64,000 nt of DNA from Rubrivivax sp. (GTDB lineage Bacteria; Pseudomonadota; Gammaproteobacteria; Burkholderiales; Burkholderiaceae_C), in assembly GCA_030653505.1 (NCBI GenBank), contig JAURZK010000038.1, positions 1 to 64,000 of the forward strand, given 5' to 3'. Each line of letters begins with the position of its first letter. The first letter of the stretch is position 1. Below are positions 39,578 through 47,439 of the stretch, one piece after another. A model generated the notes under the pieces. The model made no database searches, was not told the DNA's origin, and saw nothing but the letters and a program-made list of their open reading frames with translations. A program made the translations under genes and the position numbers.

Positions 39578-40717
39578 TCACATCGGATAGCGGCCGAGCA
39601 GCTCGCGCGCGATGACGATGCGCTGGATCTGGCTCGTGCCTTCGGCCATGTGGTAACACTTGACGTCGCGGTAGATGCGCTCGACCGCGAAGTCACCGAG
39701 GTAGCCGTAACCGCCGTGCAGCGCGATGGCGGTGTCGCAGATGCGCAGCGCGGCCTCGGCGGCGAAGTGCTTGGCCATCGACGACTCCAGTTTGATCGGC
39801 ATGCCCGCGTCGAACATGCGCGCCGCGTTCAGCGTCAGCAGCCGCGCGGCCTCCAGGCCGGTGGCCATGTCGGCGATCGGGAACTGCACGCCCTGGAAGG
39901 CGGCCACCGGGCGGCCGAACTGCTCGCGCTGCTTCACGTAGGCGGCGGCCGCGTCGAAGGCCGCCTGCGCCAGGCCGACGATCAGCGCGGCGACGTTGAC
40001 GCGGCCCAAATCCAGCGCGCGGGCGAAGGCCTTGAAGCCGCGGCCTTCGGCGCCCAGCATCCGGCTGCGCGGCACGCGCACGCCGTCGAAGAACAGCGTC
40101 GAAGTCGGCGAGCCGTGCATGCCCATCTTGCGGTCGGGCGGGCCGATGTCGAAGCCCGGCAGGCCGCGGTCGAGGATGAAGGCCGAGACGCCGCTTTCGC
40201 TGCGCGCGGTGACGAGAAAGACGTCGGCCACCGCAGCGTTGGTGATGAAGGCCTTGGAGCCGGTGATGAGGTAATGCTCGCCGTCGGGCACGGCGCGCGT
40301 CTTCGGGTCGCCCGCATTGGAGCCGCCCGAGGGCTCGGTGAGGCCAAAGGCGCCGAGCTTGCGGCCGCTGGTCAATTCGGGCAGGTAGTGCGCCTTCTGC
40401 GCGTCGCTGCCATGGTCGGCGATCAATGTCGACACCAGGCTCAGGTGCGCGTTCATCGAGTTGCCGACCGAGCCCGAGGCGCGCGAGACCTCTTCGAGGA
40501 TCAGGCAGGCCGTCACCGCATCGCAGCCCCCACCGCCGAACTCGGACGCGACGCGCGCACCGAGCCAGCCCTGGGCGGCCAGCTCGTCGAACAGGGCGCG
40601 CGGGAACTCGTCGCTCTCGTCGATGCGCCGCGCCTGCGGCGTGATGCGCTCGGCGGCGAAGCGGCGCACGGCGTCGCGGATCTGGAGTTGCTCGTCGCTG
40701 AGGAAGTACTTGTTCAT
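39578..40717 (-). CDS. Acyl-CoA dehydrogenase (MCAD-type active site)
   Basis: A 379-residue ACAD. Start ATG at 40717 gives MNKYFLSDEQLQIRDAVRRFAAERI; the in-frame extension upstream is unlike the family. FGLTEPSGGSNAGDPKTRAV near 125 has Asn where most members have Asp (GSN for GSD). EQFGRPVAAFQGVQFPIADM near 265 and AEGTSQIQRIVIARELLG at the C-terminus place the catalytic Glu at about 359. It oxidises an acyl-CoA to a 2-enoyl-CoA, passing electrons to ETF. It is 18 bp upstream of the SDR start. Confidence 0.92.
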   Translation of the reverse strand: MNKYFLSDEQLQIRDAVRRFAAERITPQARRIDESDEFPRALFDELAAQGWLGARVASEFGGGGCDAVTACLILEEVSRASGSVGNSMNAHLSLVSTLIADHGSDAQKAHYLPELTSGRKLGAFGLTEPSGGSNAGDPKTRAVPDGEHYLITGSKAFITNAAVADVFLVTARSESGVSAFILDRGLPGFDIGPPDRKMGMHGSPTSTLFFDGVRVPRSRMLGAEGRGFKAFARALDLGRVNVAALIVGLAQAAFDAAAAYVKQREQFGRPVAAFQGVQFPIADMATGLEAARLLTLNAARMFDAGMPIKLESSMAKHFAAEAALRICDTAIALHGGYGYLGDFAVERIYRDVKCYHMAEGTSQIQRIVIARELLGRYPM

Positions 40718-40817
40718 CGTGGTGCGGACCAGTTGGGCTGCAGGTGCGCGCAGCGCCGGGCCAACCTCACGCACTGCGCGAGTCTCGGCCCGGGTGCCGT
40801 GGCGACGCCGGCATCGT

Positions 40818-42008
40818 TCACATCTTGCACAGTGTCGATGCTGGCGGCGTCAACGCGGCAGGAAACTTCTGCTCGATCACCGGACGCAGTTGACCATCGA
40901 CCGATTTCACGCGTCCAACGTAGTTCGGCAGAACCAGTTGGTGGTCAGCGGCGCGCATCAGCGCCGGGCCGTAGAGGGTGTCGAGGGTGGTGCCCGACAG
41001 CGCCTTGGCGATGTCGGCGGGTTTGGCGCTGCCGGCCTTCTTCACGCCGTCGAAGATGACCTGCGCGCCGTTGTAGGCCATACCCTCGTTGTCGGTGGGC
41101 AAGCGGTTGAACCGGGTCTTCCAGGCGGCGACGAAAGCCTTGTTGCGCGGCGTGTCGATGTCGGCGGCGTAGCCGGTGTTTCCGGGCGTGCCGTCGAGCG
41201 CCTTGTCGGTGGCGTCGATCACGAAGTTGTAGATCAGCGCGTGTCCGATCAGCCGGGTCTTGGGAATCAGGCCGAATTCCTGCGCCTGCTTGACGAACGC
41301 GATCGCATCGCGGCCGACCTCGGCGACCCAGATCGCCTCGACATTGGCCTGCTTCAGCTGCGCGATATAGGGCGAGAAATCCTTCGTCCCCAAGGGTGCG
41401 TACAGGGCAAGCTTGACGTCGCCGCCCTGGGCCTTGATGGCCTTGGCGAAGGATTCGGACGAGTCACGCCCCCACACGTAGTCGGCGGCGAGCGAGGCAT
41501 AGGTCTTTTCCTTGAAGCCCTTGGCCCACTCGCTGATCATGGCGATGTCCATCGCATCCGAATGGTTGGTGCGGAAGACGCGCGGCTTGCACGAGTCGCC
41601 GGTGATCTTGTCCGACTTGCTGGCGACGACGAAGTAGGCTGCATCCCAGCGCTCGAGGTTGGGCGCCAGCGCCAGCGAGATCGACGACGGGATTGCACCG
41701 ATGAGCAGGTTGTAGCCGTCGCGGGCGAGTTTTTCGGCGACGCGGCGGCCGGCGTCGGGCGTGCCTTCGTCGTCGGCGGTTTGCACCTCGACCTTGCGCC
41801 CGTCGACCCCGCCCTTGGTGTTGGCCTCTTCCACGGCAAACTGGATCGCCCGGATCACTTCCTCGCCCTGCTGGGCGAAGACGCCGGACTTGGAGCTCAC
41901 CAGCCCTACGCGAACGGGGTCCTTCGCCTGCGCCGTCGCGGCCAGCGGCCATGCGGCACACAGAGCCAGCGCCACCAGTGCGCGGCGTGTCGTTCTTGTC
42001 TTCATCAT
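40818..42008 (-). CDS. LIV-type ABC transporter periplasmic substrate-binding protein
   Basis: A 396-residue Peripla_BP_6 protein; ATG at 42008 after GGAGACATTGCG. Signal peptide TTRRALVALALCAAWPLAATAQA, then KDPVRVGLVSSKSGVFAQQGEEVIRAIQFAVEEANTKGGVDGRKVEV, the usual ligand-binding start. AADYVWGRDSSESFAKAI, EAIWVAEVGRDAIAFVKQA and FNRLPTDNEGMAYNGAQVIFDGVKKAG follow. It follows livF by about 58 bp and completes the second LIV importer. The ligand is unknown. Confidence 0.93.
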   Translation of the reverse strand: MMKTRTTRRALVALALCAAWPLAATAQAKDPVRVGLVSSKSGVFAQQGEEVIRAIQFAVEEANTKGGVDGRKVEVQTADDEGTPDAGRRVAEKLARDGYNLLIGAIPSSISLALAPNLERWDAAYFVVASKSDKITGDSCKPRVFRTNHSDAMDIAMISEWAKGFKEKTYASLAADYVWGRDSSESFAKAIKAQGGDVKLALYAPLGTKDFSPYIAQLKQANVEAIWVAEVGRDAIAFVKQAQEFGLIPKTRLIGHALIYNFVIDATDKALDGTPGNTGYAADIDTPRNKAFVAAWKTRFNRLPTDNEGMAYNGAQVIFDGVKKAGSAKPADIAKALSGTTLDTLYGPALMRAADHQLVLPNYVGRVKSVDGQLRPVIEQKFPAALTPPASTLCKM

Positions 42009-42066
42009 CGCAATGTCTCCTTGCTTGTGAACAAACCGCCCGGCATCGCCGGGTACTCGGAACGGT

Positions 42067-42765
42067 TCAGACCATGACATGGCGATGCAACTCGCCAATC
42101 CCTTGCTCGCGAACCAGGCCTTCGGCCACCACCGCGCCCTTGGCCATGGCGCAATAGCGCTCGGCCACGCGCATGACCAGGCTCATGTTCTGCTCGATCA
42201 ACAACAGTGCCGTGCCCTGCGCGGCCACGTGGCCGAAGATGGCGGCGAGCTGGTCGACGACCACTGGAGCCAGGCCCTCGGAGGGTTCGTCCAGCAGCAG
42301 CAGCGTGGGGTTGGCCATGAGCGCGCGCCCGACCGCCAGCATCTGCTGCTGCCCACCCGACAAGGCCGTGCCCGGCGTGTCGGCCCGCTCCTGCAGGATC
42401 GGGAACAGCTTGTAGACCTCGGCCTGTGTCCAGTGCCCCTTGCGGCCGGTGGCGGCGCCAAGGCGCAGGTTTTCCTGGACCGTGAGGTTGGCCACGATGC
42501 GCCGGCCTTGCGGCACCACCGAGATGCCGTGCTGTGCGGCGATGTAGGTGCGCGGGCGTGTCAACGTGTATTCGCCGAGCCGGATGCTGCCGCCGCGCAA
42601 ACTGGCCAGGCCCAGGATGGTATTGACCAGCGTGCTCTTGCCGACACCGTTGCGCCCGATCAGCGCCACGCGCTCGCCCGCGTTCACGTGCAGCGTCAAC
42701 GCATGCAGGATGTGCGCGGCGCCATAGTAGGCATCGACCTGCTCGAACCGCAACAAGGACGTCAT
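42067..42765 (-). CDS. LIV-type ABC transporter ATP-binding protein (LivF-like)
   Basis: A 232-residue ATPase: Walker A GRNGVGKST near 37, signature LSGGQQQMLAVGRALMA near 137, Walker B LLLLDEPSEGLAP and LLLIEQNMS with the H-loop region. It is paired with the LivG-type ATPase at 42762, whose stop overlaps its ATG (ATGA). Part of the importer made of 40818-45334. Energises uptake of the unknown acid. Confidence 0.93.
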   Translation of the reverse strand: MTSLLRFEQVDAYYGAAHILHALTLHVNAGERVALIGRNGVGKSTLVNTILGLASLRGGSIRLGEYTLTRPRTYIAAQHGISVVPQGRRIVANLTVQENLRLGAATGRKGHWTQAEVYKLFPILQERADTPGTALSGGQQQMLAVGRALMANPTLLLLDEPSEGLAPVVVDQLAAIFGHVAAQGTALLLIEQNMSLVMRVAERYCAMAKGAVVAEGLVREQGIGELHRHVMV

Positions 42766-43481
42766 GCTGCGCTGCCCAGATAGGCCTCGCGCACGCGCGC
42801 ATTTGCGCGTACCTCGGCCGGCGAGCCAGCCGCGATGACGCGCCCGAGCTCGAATACGGTGACCACGTCGGAGATGCCGAAGACCACGTCCATGTCGTGC
42901 TCGACGAGCAGGACCGAGACCTCGCGGCGCGCGGCCAGGGCCTTCAGATGCTGGGCGAGATCGAGCGATTCGCGCATCGACAGGCCGGCCATGGGCTCGT
43001 CCAGCAGCAGCACGGCGGGCCGCCCGGCCAGCGCGATGGCGAGGTCGAGCCGACGCTGTTCGCCGTAGCCCAGGTCGGCGGCGATCGCGTCGCCGCGCGT
43101 GTCGAGCGAGAGTTCGCGCAGCACCTCGTCGGCATCGGCGCCGGGGTCGGCGCTGCCCATCAGCGACGACGCCAGTTCGACCTGCTTGCGCACCGGCATC
43201 TGGCCGAAGATGCTGGTGCGCTGGAACGAGCGCGACAGCCCGCGCCTGCGGCGCTCCACGACGCCAGCCGCGCTCACGTCCTCGCCGCGCAGCAGCACCT
43301 TGCCGCGCGTCAGGCGCCGGCGGCCGGTGATGGCGTCGATGACGGTCGACTTGCCCGAGCCGTTGGGGCCGATCAGGCCGCGGATCTGGCCGCGCAGGAG
43401 CGTGATCTCGACGCCGTCGACGGCTTTCACGCCGCCATAGTGGATGGCGACGTCCTCGGTTTGCAGCACGCAGTCGGACAC
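42762..43481 (-). CDS. LIV-type ABC transporter ATP-binding protein (LivG-like)
   Basis: A 239-residue ATPase. The start is taken as GTG at 43481 (VSDCVLQTEDVAIHYGGVKAVDG), four bases after the LivM stop; longer versions begin with low-complexity sequence. Walker A GPNGSGKST near 40, Q-loop region GLSRSFQRTSIFG, signature LGYGEQRRLDLAIALA near 148 and Walker B VLLLDEPMAGLSMRES, all LivG-typical, with the C-terminal VREAYLGS. Partner of LivF at 42067. Confidence 0.92.
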   Translation of the reverse strand: MSDCVLQTEDVAIHYGGVKAVDGVEITLLRGQIRGLIGPNGSGKSTVIDAITGRRRLTRGKVLLRGEDVSAAGVVERRRRGLSRSFQRTSIFGQMPVRKQVELASSLMGSADPGADADEVLRELSLDTRGDAIAADLGYGEQRRLDLAIALAGRPAVLLLDEPMAGLSMRESLDLAQHLKALAARREVSVLLVEHDMDVVFGISDVVTVFELGRVIAAGSPAEVRANARVREAYLGSAA

Positions 43482-43485
43482 GGGT

Positions 43486-44466
43486 TCAGGCTCCGGGCCG
43501 GGTGGCCGCGGCTGCCGGGCCGTGGCCGCCGCGGACCAGGCGCAGCAGCAGGCCCGACAGGCCCGTGGGTGCAAAGACGATCACGACGATCAGGGCCACG
43601 CCGAAGATCGCCATCCAGTGCTGCGCGTGGTCACCGAGCAGATCCTTGGCGAGAAAGTAGACCGCGGCACCGAGCGCGGGCCCCCACAGCACGCGCGTGC
43701 CGCCGACGACGACCATCATCAGTGCCACGCCGGACAGGCTCCAGTGCAGGCTTTCGGGCGAGACGAAGCCGGTGTTGAGCGCGGCGAGCACCCCCGCCAG
43801 CGAGGCGATGCCGGCCGACAGTGCGTACACCGCGGCGCGTGGCAGCAGCGTGCGGATGCCGATGAAGCGCGCGCGCTCCTCGTTGTCGCGCGTGGCTTCG
43901 GTGACGGCACCGAAACGCCCGCGCAGCAGCAGTGCCAGCATCAGCAGCACCAGCACCAGCGCGCTCCAGGCGAGCAGCAGCATGGCCCAGGGCTGCAGCA
44001 GCGTGGCCGTCGGCAGGCCGAACAGCGCGGACGGCCATTCGACCGAGATCCCGTCGGCGCCACCGGTCAGGCCGCGCGAGCGCGAGGCGCCGAGGTAGGC
44101 CATCTGCCCGATGGCCAGCGTGAGCATGCCGAAGGCGATGCCGGGCACGCGCACGATGACCAGGCCGATGAGGAAGGCGAAGGCGGTCGACCCGAGCACG
44201 GCGATCAGCATCGCGGCCTCGGCCGGCACGGCCTTGACCTGCAGCAGGATCGCCACGACATAGCCTGCCGCGCCGAAGAACAGCGCGTGGCCGAAACTGA
44301 CCATGCCGTTCTGGCGCAGCAGCAGCCCGACGCCGAGTGCGAAGACGGCATAGATGGCGGCCTGGGTCAGCAAGGACAGCAAGGTGGCCGAGCGCACACC
44401 GAGCGCCACCGCGACGCCGAGCGCGAGCGCGATGGTGGTGTACAGCAGCAGGCGGGGCGGGCTCAT
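43486..44466 (-). CDS. LIV-type ABC transporter permease (LivM-like)
   Basis: A 326-residue membrane protein with about eight to ten hydrophobic helices, start ATG at 44466 (MSPPRLLLYTTIALALGVAVALG). The coupling-region motifs RQNGMVSFGHALFFGAAGYV near 50 and EATRDNEERARFIGI near 195 are diagnostic of LivM. Located between LivH (44486) and LivG; short gaps of 19 and 4 bases support a single transcript. Confidence 0.92.
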   Translation of the reverse strand: MSPPRLLLYTTIALALGVAVALGVRSATLLSLLTQAAIYAVFALGVGLLLRQNGMVSFGHALFFGAAGYVVAILLQVKAVPAEAAMLIAVLGSTAFAFLIGLVIVRVPGIAFGMLTLAIGQMAYLGASRSRGLTGGADGISVEWPSALFGLPTATLLQPWAMLLLAWSALVLVLLMLALLLRGRFGAVTEATRDNEERARFIGIRTLLPRAAVYALSAGIASLAGVLAALNTGFVSPESLHWSLSGVALMMVVVGGTRVLWGPALGAAVYFLAKDLLGDHAQHWMAIFGVALIVVIVFAPTGLSGLLLRLVRGGHGPAAAATRPGA

Positions 44467-44485
44467 CGCGGTGCCTTGCCCGGTA

Positions 44486-45334
44486 TCAGGTGCGGCTGCC
44501 GGCGAAGCCTTCGGGCTTCCACAACAGCACGCCGACCATCAACATGAACGGCAGCAGGACCGAGGTTTCGGGCAACCAGACCGCGCCGAAGGCCTGCAAC
44601 AGCCCCAGCAGCATGGCCGCGACGAAGGCCCCGGCCAGGCTGCCGAGCCCGCCGATGACGACGACGATGAAGGAATCGATGATGACGTCGCTGCTCATCG
44701 ACGGCGACAGCGACAGGAACGGCGCCGCGACCACGCCGGCCAGCCCCGCCAGCGCCGTGCCCAGGCCGACGACGAATGCACTCAAGGCGTCGGTGTTGAC
44801 GCCCTGCATCGCGGTCGTGACCGGGTCGGTGCTGGCCGCGCGCACGTACAGGCCGGCGCGTGAAAAGCGCAGCCACAAGGTGAGGCCCAGCGCCACCGTG
44901 GCGCCGAGGGCGATCACCGCGAGGCGATAAGCCGGCACCTGCGTGCCCAGCAGGTCGACCGGGAACGCGAGCGCGGCCGGCGTGGCGATGGACAGGTTGC
45001 TCTTGCCCCAGACGGTCTGCACGAAGTCCTCGATCACCAGCAGCAGGCCGAAGGTCACCAGCACCACCGACAGCGGGTCGCGGTCCTGCAGCAGGCGGAA
45101 ACCCCAACGGTCGAGCAAGGCGCCGAGCAGCGCCATCAGCGCGGGCGCGACGAGCAGCGCGACCCAGAAGTTGCTGTGCAGCGCGACCGAGTAGCCGAGG
45201 TAGGCACCCAGCATGTAGAGCGCGCCGTGCGCGAAGTTGACGACACGGCGCAGCCCGTAGATCAGCGCCAGGCCGGAGCACATGATGATCAACAGTGTGC
45301 CGTGGACCAGACCGTTGAAGAGATGGATGAGCAT
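44486..45334 (-). CDS. LIV-type ABC transporter permease (LivH-like)
   Basis: A 282-residue permease starting MLIHLFNGLVHGTLLIIMCSGLALIYGLRRVVNFAHGALYMLGAYLG, with the LivH motif VVNFAHGALYML. The second conserved block VVVIGGLGSLAGAFVAAMLLGLLQAFG is near 225. First transporter gene after the SDR at 45371; no clear Shine-Dalgarno sequence precedes it. Membrane half-channel of the second LIV importer. Confidence 0.92.
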   Translation of the reverse strand: MLIHLFNGLVHGTLLIIMCSGLALIYGLRRVVNFAHGALYMLGAYLGYSVALHSNFWVALLVAPALMALLGALLDRWGFRLLQDRDPLSVVLVTFGLLLVIEDFVQTVWGKSNLSIATPAALAFPVDLLGTQVPAYRLAVIALGATVALGLTLWLRFSRAGLYVRAASTDPVTTAMQGVNTDALSAFVVGLGTALAGLAGVVAAPFLSLSPSMSSDVIIDSFIVVVIGGLGSLAGAFVAAMLLGLLQAFGAVWLPETSVLLPFMLMVGVLLWKPEGFAGSRT

Positions 45335-45370
45335 CGGTGGGCCTGTTGGGTTCGTCTGTGGCGCTGTGCG

Positions 45371-46129
45371 TCAGCCCAGTACCGACTCGGGCGCACCCAG
45401 CGCCAGCCAGCCGCCATCGGCGGCCAGCGTTGCGCCGGTGATGAAGCTGGCCTTCGGTGACGCCAGAAAGGCGATCGCTTCGGCGATTTCCTCCGGTCGC
45501 GCCAGGCGGCCCATGGGCGTGCGGGCGGCGACGGCCATTGTGTCGAGCGCACCCTTGCGCTCGAGTTCATCGACCATCTGCGTGCGCACGTAGCCTGGCG
45601 CGACCGCGTTTACGCGCAGCCCGCCGCGAGCCCACTCGCAGGCCATGGCACGAGTCATCGCCATGATGCCGGCCTTGGCTGCCCCGTACGCGTTGCGTGT
45701 GGGAATGCCCGCGAAGCCGGCGACCGAGGCGACGTTGACGATGGCACCGCTGCGCTGCGCGAGCATGGTCCGAGCCACCTCGCGGCTCAACAAGAAGGTG
45801 CCGCGCACATGGACGTTCAGCACCCGGTCGAAAGCGGCCATGTCCTGATCGACGGTCGCCCCCGGCTGGTCGCCGATGCCCGCGTTGTTGACGAGGATGT
45901 CGATGCGGCCGTAGCGCGCGAGCACGGCATGGATGGCGGCGGTCACGCTGGGCTCCGACGACACGTCGCACTCGATGCCGCAGTGCGTCGGGCCGAGCTC
46001 GCTGGCGCGGCGGGCCGCGGTGTCTGCGTGCACGTCGAGCAGGGCGACGTGCTGCACATCGGCTGCAAGACGTTGCGCCGTGGCCCAGCCGATGCCGGCG
46101 GCTGCGCCGGTGACGATGGCAACGCTCAT
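45371..46129 (-). CDS. Short-chain dehydrogenase/reductase
   Basis: A 252-residue SDR starting at ATG 46129 (MSVAIVTGAAAGIGWATAQRL). TGAAAGIG at 7-14, NNAGIGDQPG near 86, catalytic Ser in NVASVAGFAGI and YGAAKAG near 150, and FITGATLAADGGWLALG at the C-terminus. It is the promoter-proximal gene of the 16-gene minus-strand run and is divergent from the PobR-like regulator at 46458. Probably oxidises a 3-hydroxyacyl-CoA or an alcohol; cofactor preference (the acidic residue in ALLDVHAD after strand 2 suggests NAD) is an inference. Confidence 0.92.
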   Translation of the reverse strand: MSVAIVTGAAAGIGWATAQRLAADVQHVALLDVHADTAARRASELGPTHCGIECDVSSEPSVTAAIHAVLARYGRIDILVNNAGIGDQPGATVDQDMAAFDRVLNVHVRGTFLLSREVARTMLAQRSGAIVNVASVAGFAGIPTRNAYGAAKAGIMAMTRAMACEWARGGLRVNAVAPGYVRTQMVDELERKGALDTMAVAARTPMGRLARPEEIAEAIAFLASPKASFITGATLAADGGWLALGAPESVLG

Positions 46130-46173
46130 GAGCAACCGCCGAGCCGTTCTTGCCGCGCACATCCCGGGGCGCA

Positions 46174-46190
46174 ACCGGACGTCATGTCCG
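46174..46190. promoter_or_regulatory. Perfect palindrome near the SDR operon start
   Basis: CCGGAC and GTCCGG arms separated by GTCAT, about 45 bp upstream of the SDR ATG. Position fits an operator or activator site for the minus-strand operon; the protein that binds is not known. Confidence 0.35.
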
Positions 46191-46298
46191 GGCCAAGCGC
46201 GCAGCCGCCACCGACATGCGGGCAATGCCGCGCAAGACGGCGCCGGTTCGCGCATGCGCAGGCCGCGCGAGACCGGCGCCCTGGGGGAGCGTAACCCC

Positions 46299-46309
46299 AC
46301 AATCCGTGC
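46299..46309. promoter_or_regulatory. Direct repeat copy 1, candidate AraC/PobR half-site
   Basis: ACAATCCGTGC here recurs exactly at 46424-46434; the flanks also agree (ACAATCCGTGC followed two bases later by TG in both). AraC-family proteins bind directly repeated sites, and the 125-bp spacing would allow looping. Assignment is tentative. Confidence 0.35.
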
Positions 46310-46409
46310 GCTGCGGCAGCACCGGCGTGCCTGTTTGCCATTGCACAGTCTCCGTCGTTTCACTCGGACAACGATAAGAACGGCAGGTGTTTGCCTCAAT
46401 CGACAGAAT

Positions 46410-46445
46410 GTGCCACCTTCAGGACAATCCGTGCATTGGTGGCAC
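46410..46445. promoter_or_regulatory. Inverted repeat overlapping the regulator leader
   Basis: GTGCCACC (46410-46417) and GGTGGCAC (46438-46445) are perfectly complementary, with a 20-base loop containing the second ACAATCCGTGC copy. The right arm is the purine-rich sequence closest to the start of the AraC-type gene, so a hairpin could mask its ribosome site. Confidence 0.35.
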
Positions 46446-46457
46446 GTGATTACCCGA

Positions 46458-47381
46458 ATGCCCAACGCAATTCCAAGGTATGCGCTCTATGGCGACGAGG
46501 CGCAGCCGGCTTGGCTGGACATGGTCCACATGGAGTGGATCCACGAGCGCTCGTCCCTCTTCGACTTCGAGATCGCGCCGCATCTGCACGACGGGCTGAT
46601 CCAGGTGCTCTACCTCACCAGTGGCGGCGGTGCGGCGGTCATCGACGGAGCGAAGTGGGATCTCTTCCCGCAAACCCTGATCGTCGTGCCGGCCGGGCAC
46701 GTGCACGAGTTTCACTTCACGCCCGACGTCGACGGGCCCGTTGTCACCGCCGCGCAGCGCCCGCTTGAGTCCTTGATCGCGTTCGCGGCGCCGGGTCTGC
46801 TGCCGACCGTCCACCGGCCGCTGGTGCAGGAAATGTCCGGGGTCGGGCGGCATGTTGAAGCGTTGATGCCCCTGTTCGAGGCCATCGAGCGCGAGTCGCG
46901 TATGCAGACGAGCGGCGAGGCCACGGCGGGTGCGGCGCTCATGATGTCCGTGATGGTGCAGATCGAACGCATCACAGCCCGATCGACGGATCGCGAGTCT
47001 TGCGAAACCGCGCCCAGAACACGTCGGTCCGAACAGGTCGAGCGCTTTCGTGCCTGCGTCGACGCGCACTTTCGCGAGCGTTGGTCGATCGAACACTACG
47101 CCGCGGAACTCGGCCTCAGCGCAGGGCAGCTGTCCCGCCTGTGCCGCGAGAGCCTGGGCATGTCTTGCCTTGCCGTTGTCAACATGCGCATCGTCCACGA
47201 GGCCGAGTGCGAACTGGTGTATTCGACCCTCGGTATCAAGCAGATCGCGCACAAGCTGGGCTTCGCGGACGATGCCTATTTCGGGCGACTCTTTCGCAAG
47301 CGCACCGGCATCACAGCCACCGAATTTCGGCGGCGGGCTCGTCAGCGACTGGCCCCGCCTGTCGCGGGGCGGCGGCTTTGA
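46458..47381 (+). CDS. AraC-family transcriptional regulator, PobR/HpaA-like
   Basis: A 307-residue regulator starting MPNAIPRYALYGDEAQPAWLDMVHMEWIHERSSLFDFEIAPHLHDGLIQVLYL, the cupin sensor domain typical of AraC-type PobR/HpaA (4-hydroxybenzoate or 4-hydroxyphenylacetate responders). PAGHVHEFHF and DGPVVTAAQRPLESL continue the sensor. The C-terminal AraC DNA-binding domain has two helix-turn-helices (WSIEHYAAELGLSAGQLSRLCRESLG near 213 and GIKQIAHKLGFADDAYFGRLFRKRTGIT near 265). ATG 46458 is used; GTG at 46446 is an alternative in the same frame. It probably activates the divergent SDR-LIV-acyl-CoA operon in response to an aromatic or alicyclic acid. Confidence 0.9.
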   Translation: MPNAIPRYALYGDEAQPAWLDMVHMEWIHERSSLFDFEIAPHLHDGLIQVLYLTSGGGAAVIDGAKWDLFPQTLIVVPAGHVHEFHFTPDVDGPVVTAAQRPLESLIAFAAPGLLPTVHRPLVQEMSGVGRHVEALMPLFEAIERESRMQTSGEATAGAALMMSVMVQIERITARSTDRESCETAPRTRRSEQVERFRACVDAHFRERWSIEHYAAELGLSAGQLSRLCRESLGMSCLAVVNMRIVHEAECELVYSTLGIKQIAHKLGFADDAYFGRLFRKRTGITATEFRRRARQRLAPPVAGRRL

Positions 47382-47439
47382 GGTCGGACCTGCGGGTCGT
47401 CGGCTGGGGTGCCGAAGTGCGAGTCGCGCTGCCGGATCC

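Larger units (their letters stand above)
46130..46457. other. 328-bp divergent regulatory region between SDR operon and AraC-type regulator
   Basis: No gene is apparent. The region holds a perfect CCGGAC-GTCAT-GTCCGG palindrome (46174-46190), two identical ACAATCCGTGC direct repeats (46299-46309 and 46424-46434) and a GTGCCACC/GGTGGCAC inverted repeat (46410-46445) ending just upstream of the regulator start. Both divergent promoters must lie here, but no convincing -35/-10 pair could be fixed by eye. Confidence 0.7.

Noticed and set aside
46130-46457. N-terminal extension of the AraC regulator through the intergenic region
   Set aside because: The upstream frame has no family resemblance and crosses regulatory repeats; the homologous cupin domain starts at MPNAIPRYALYG.
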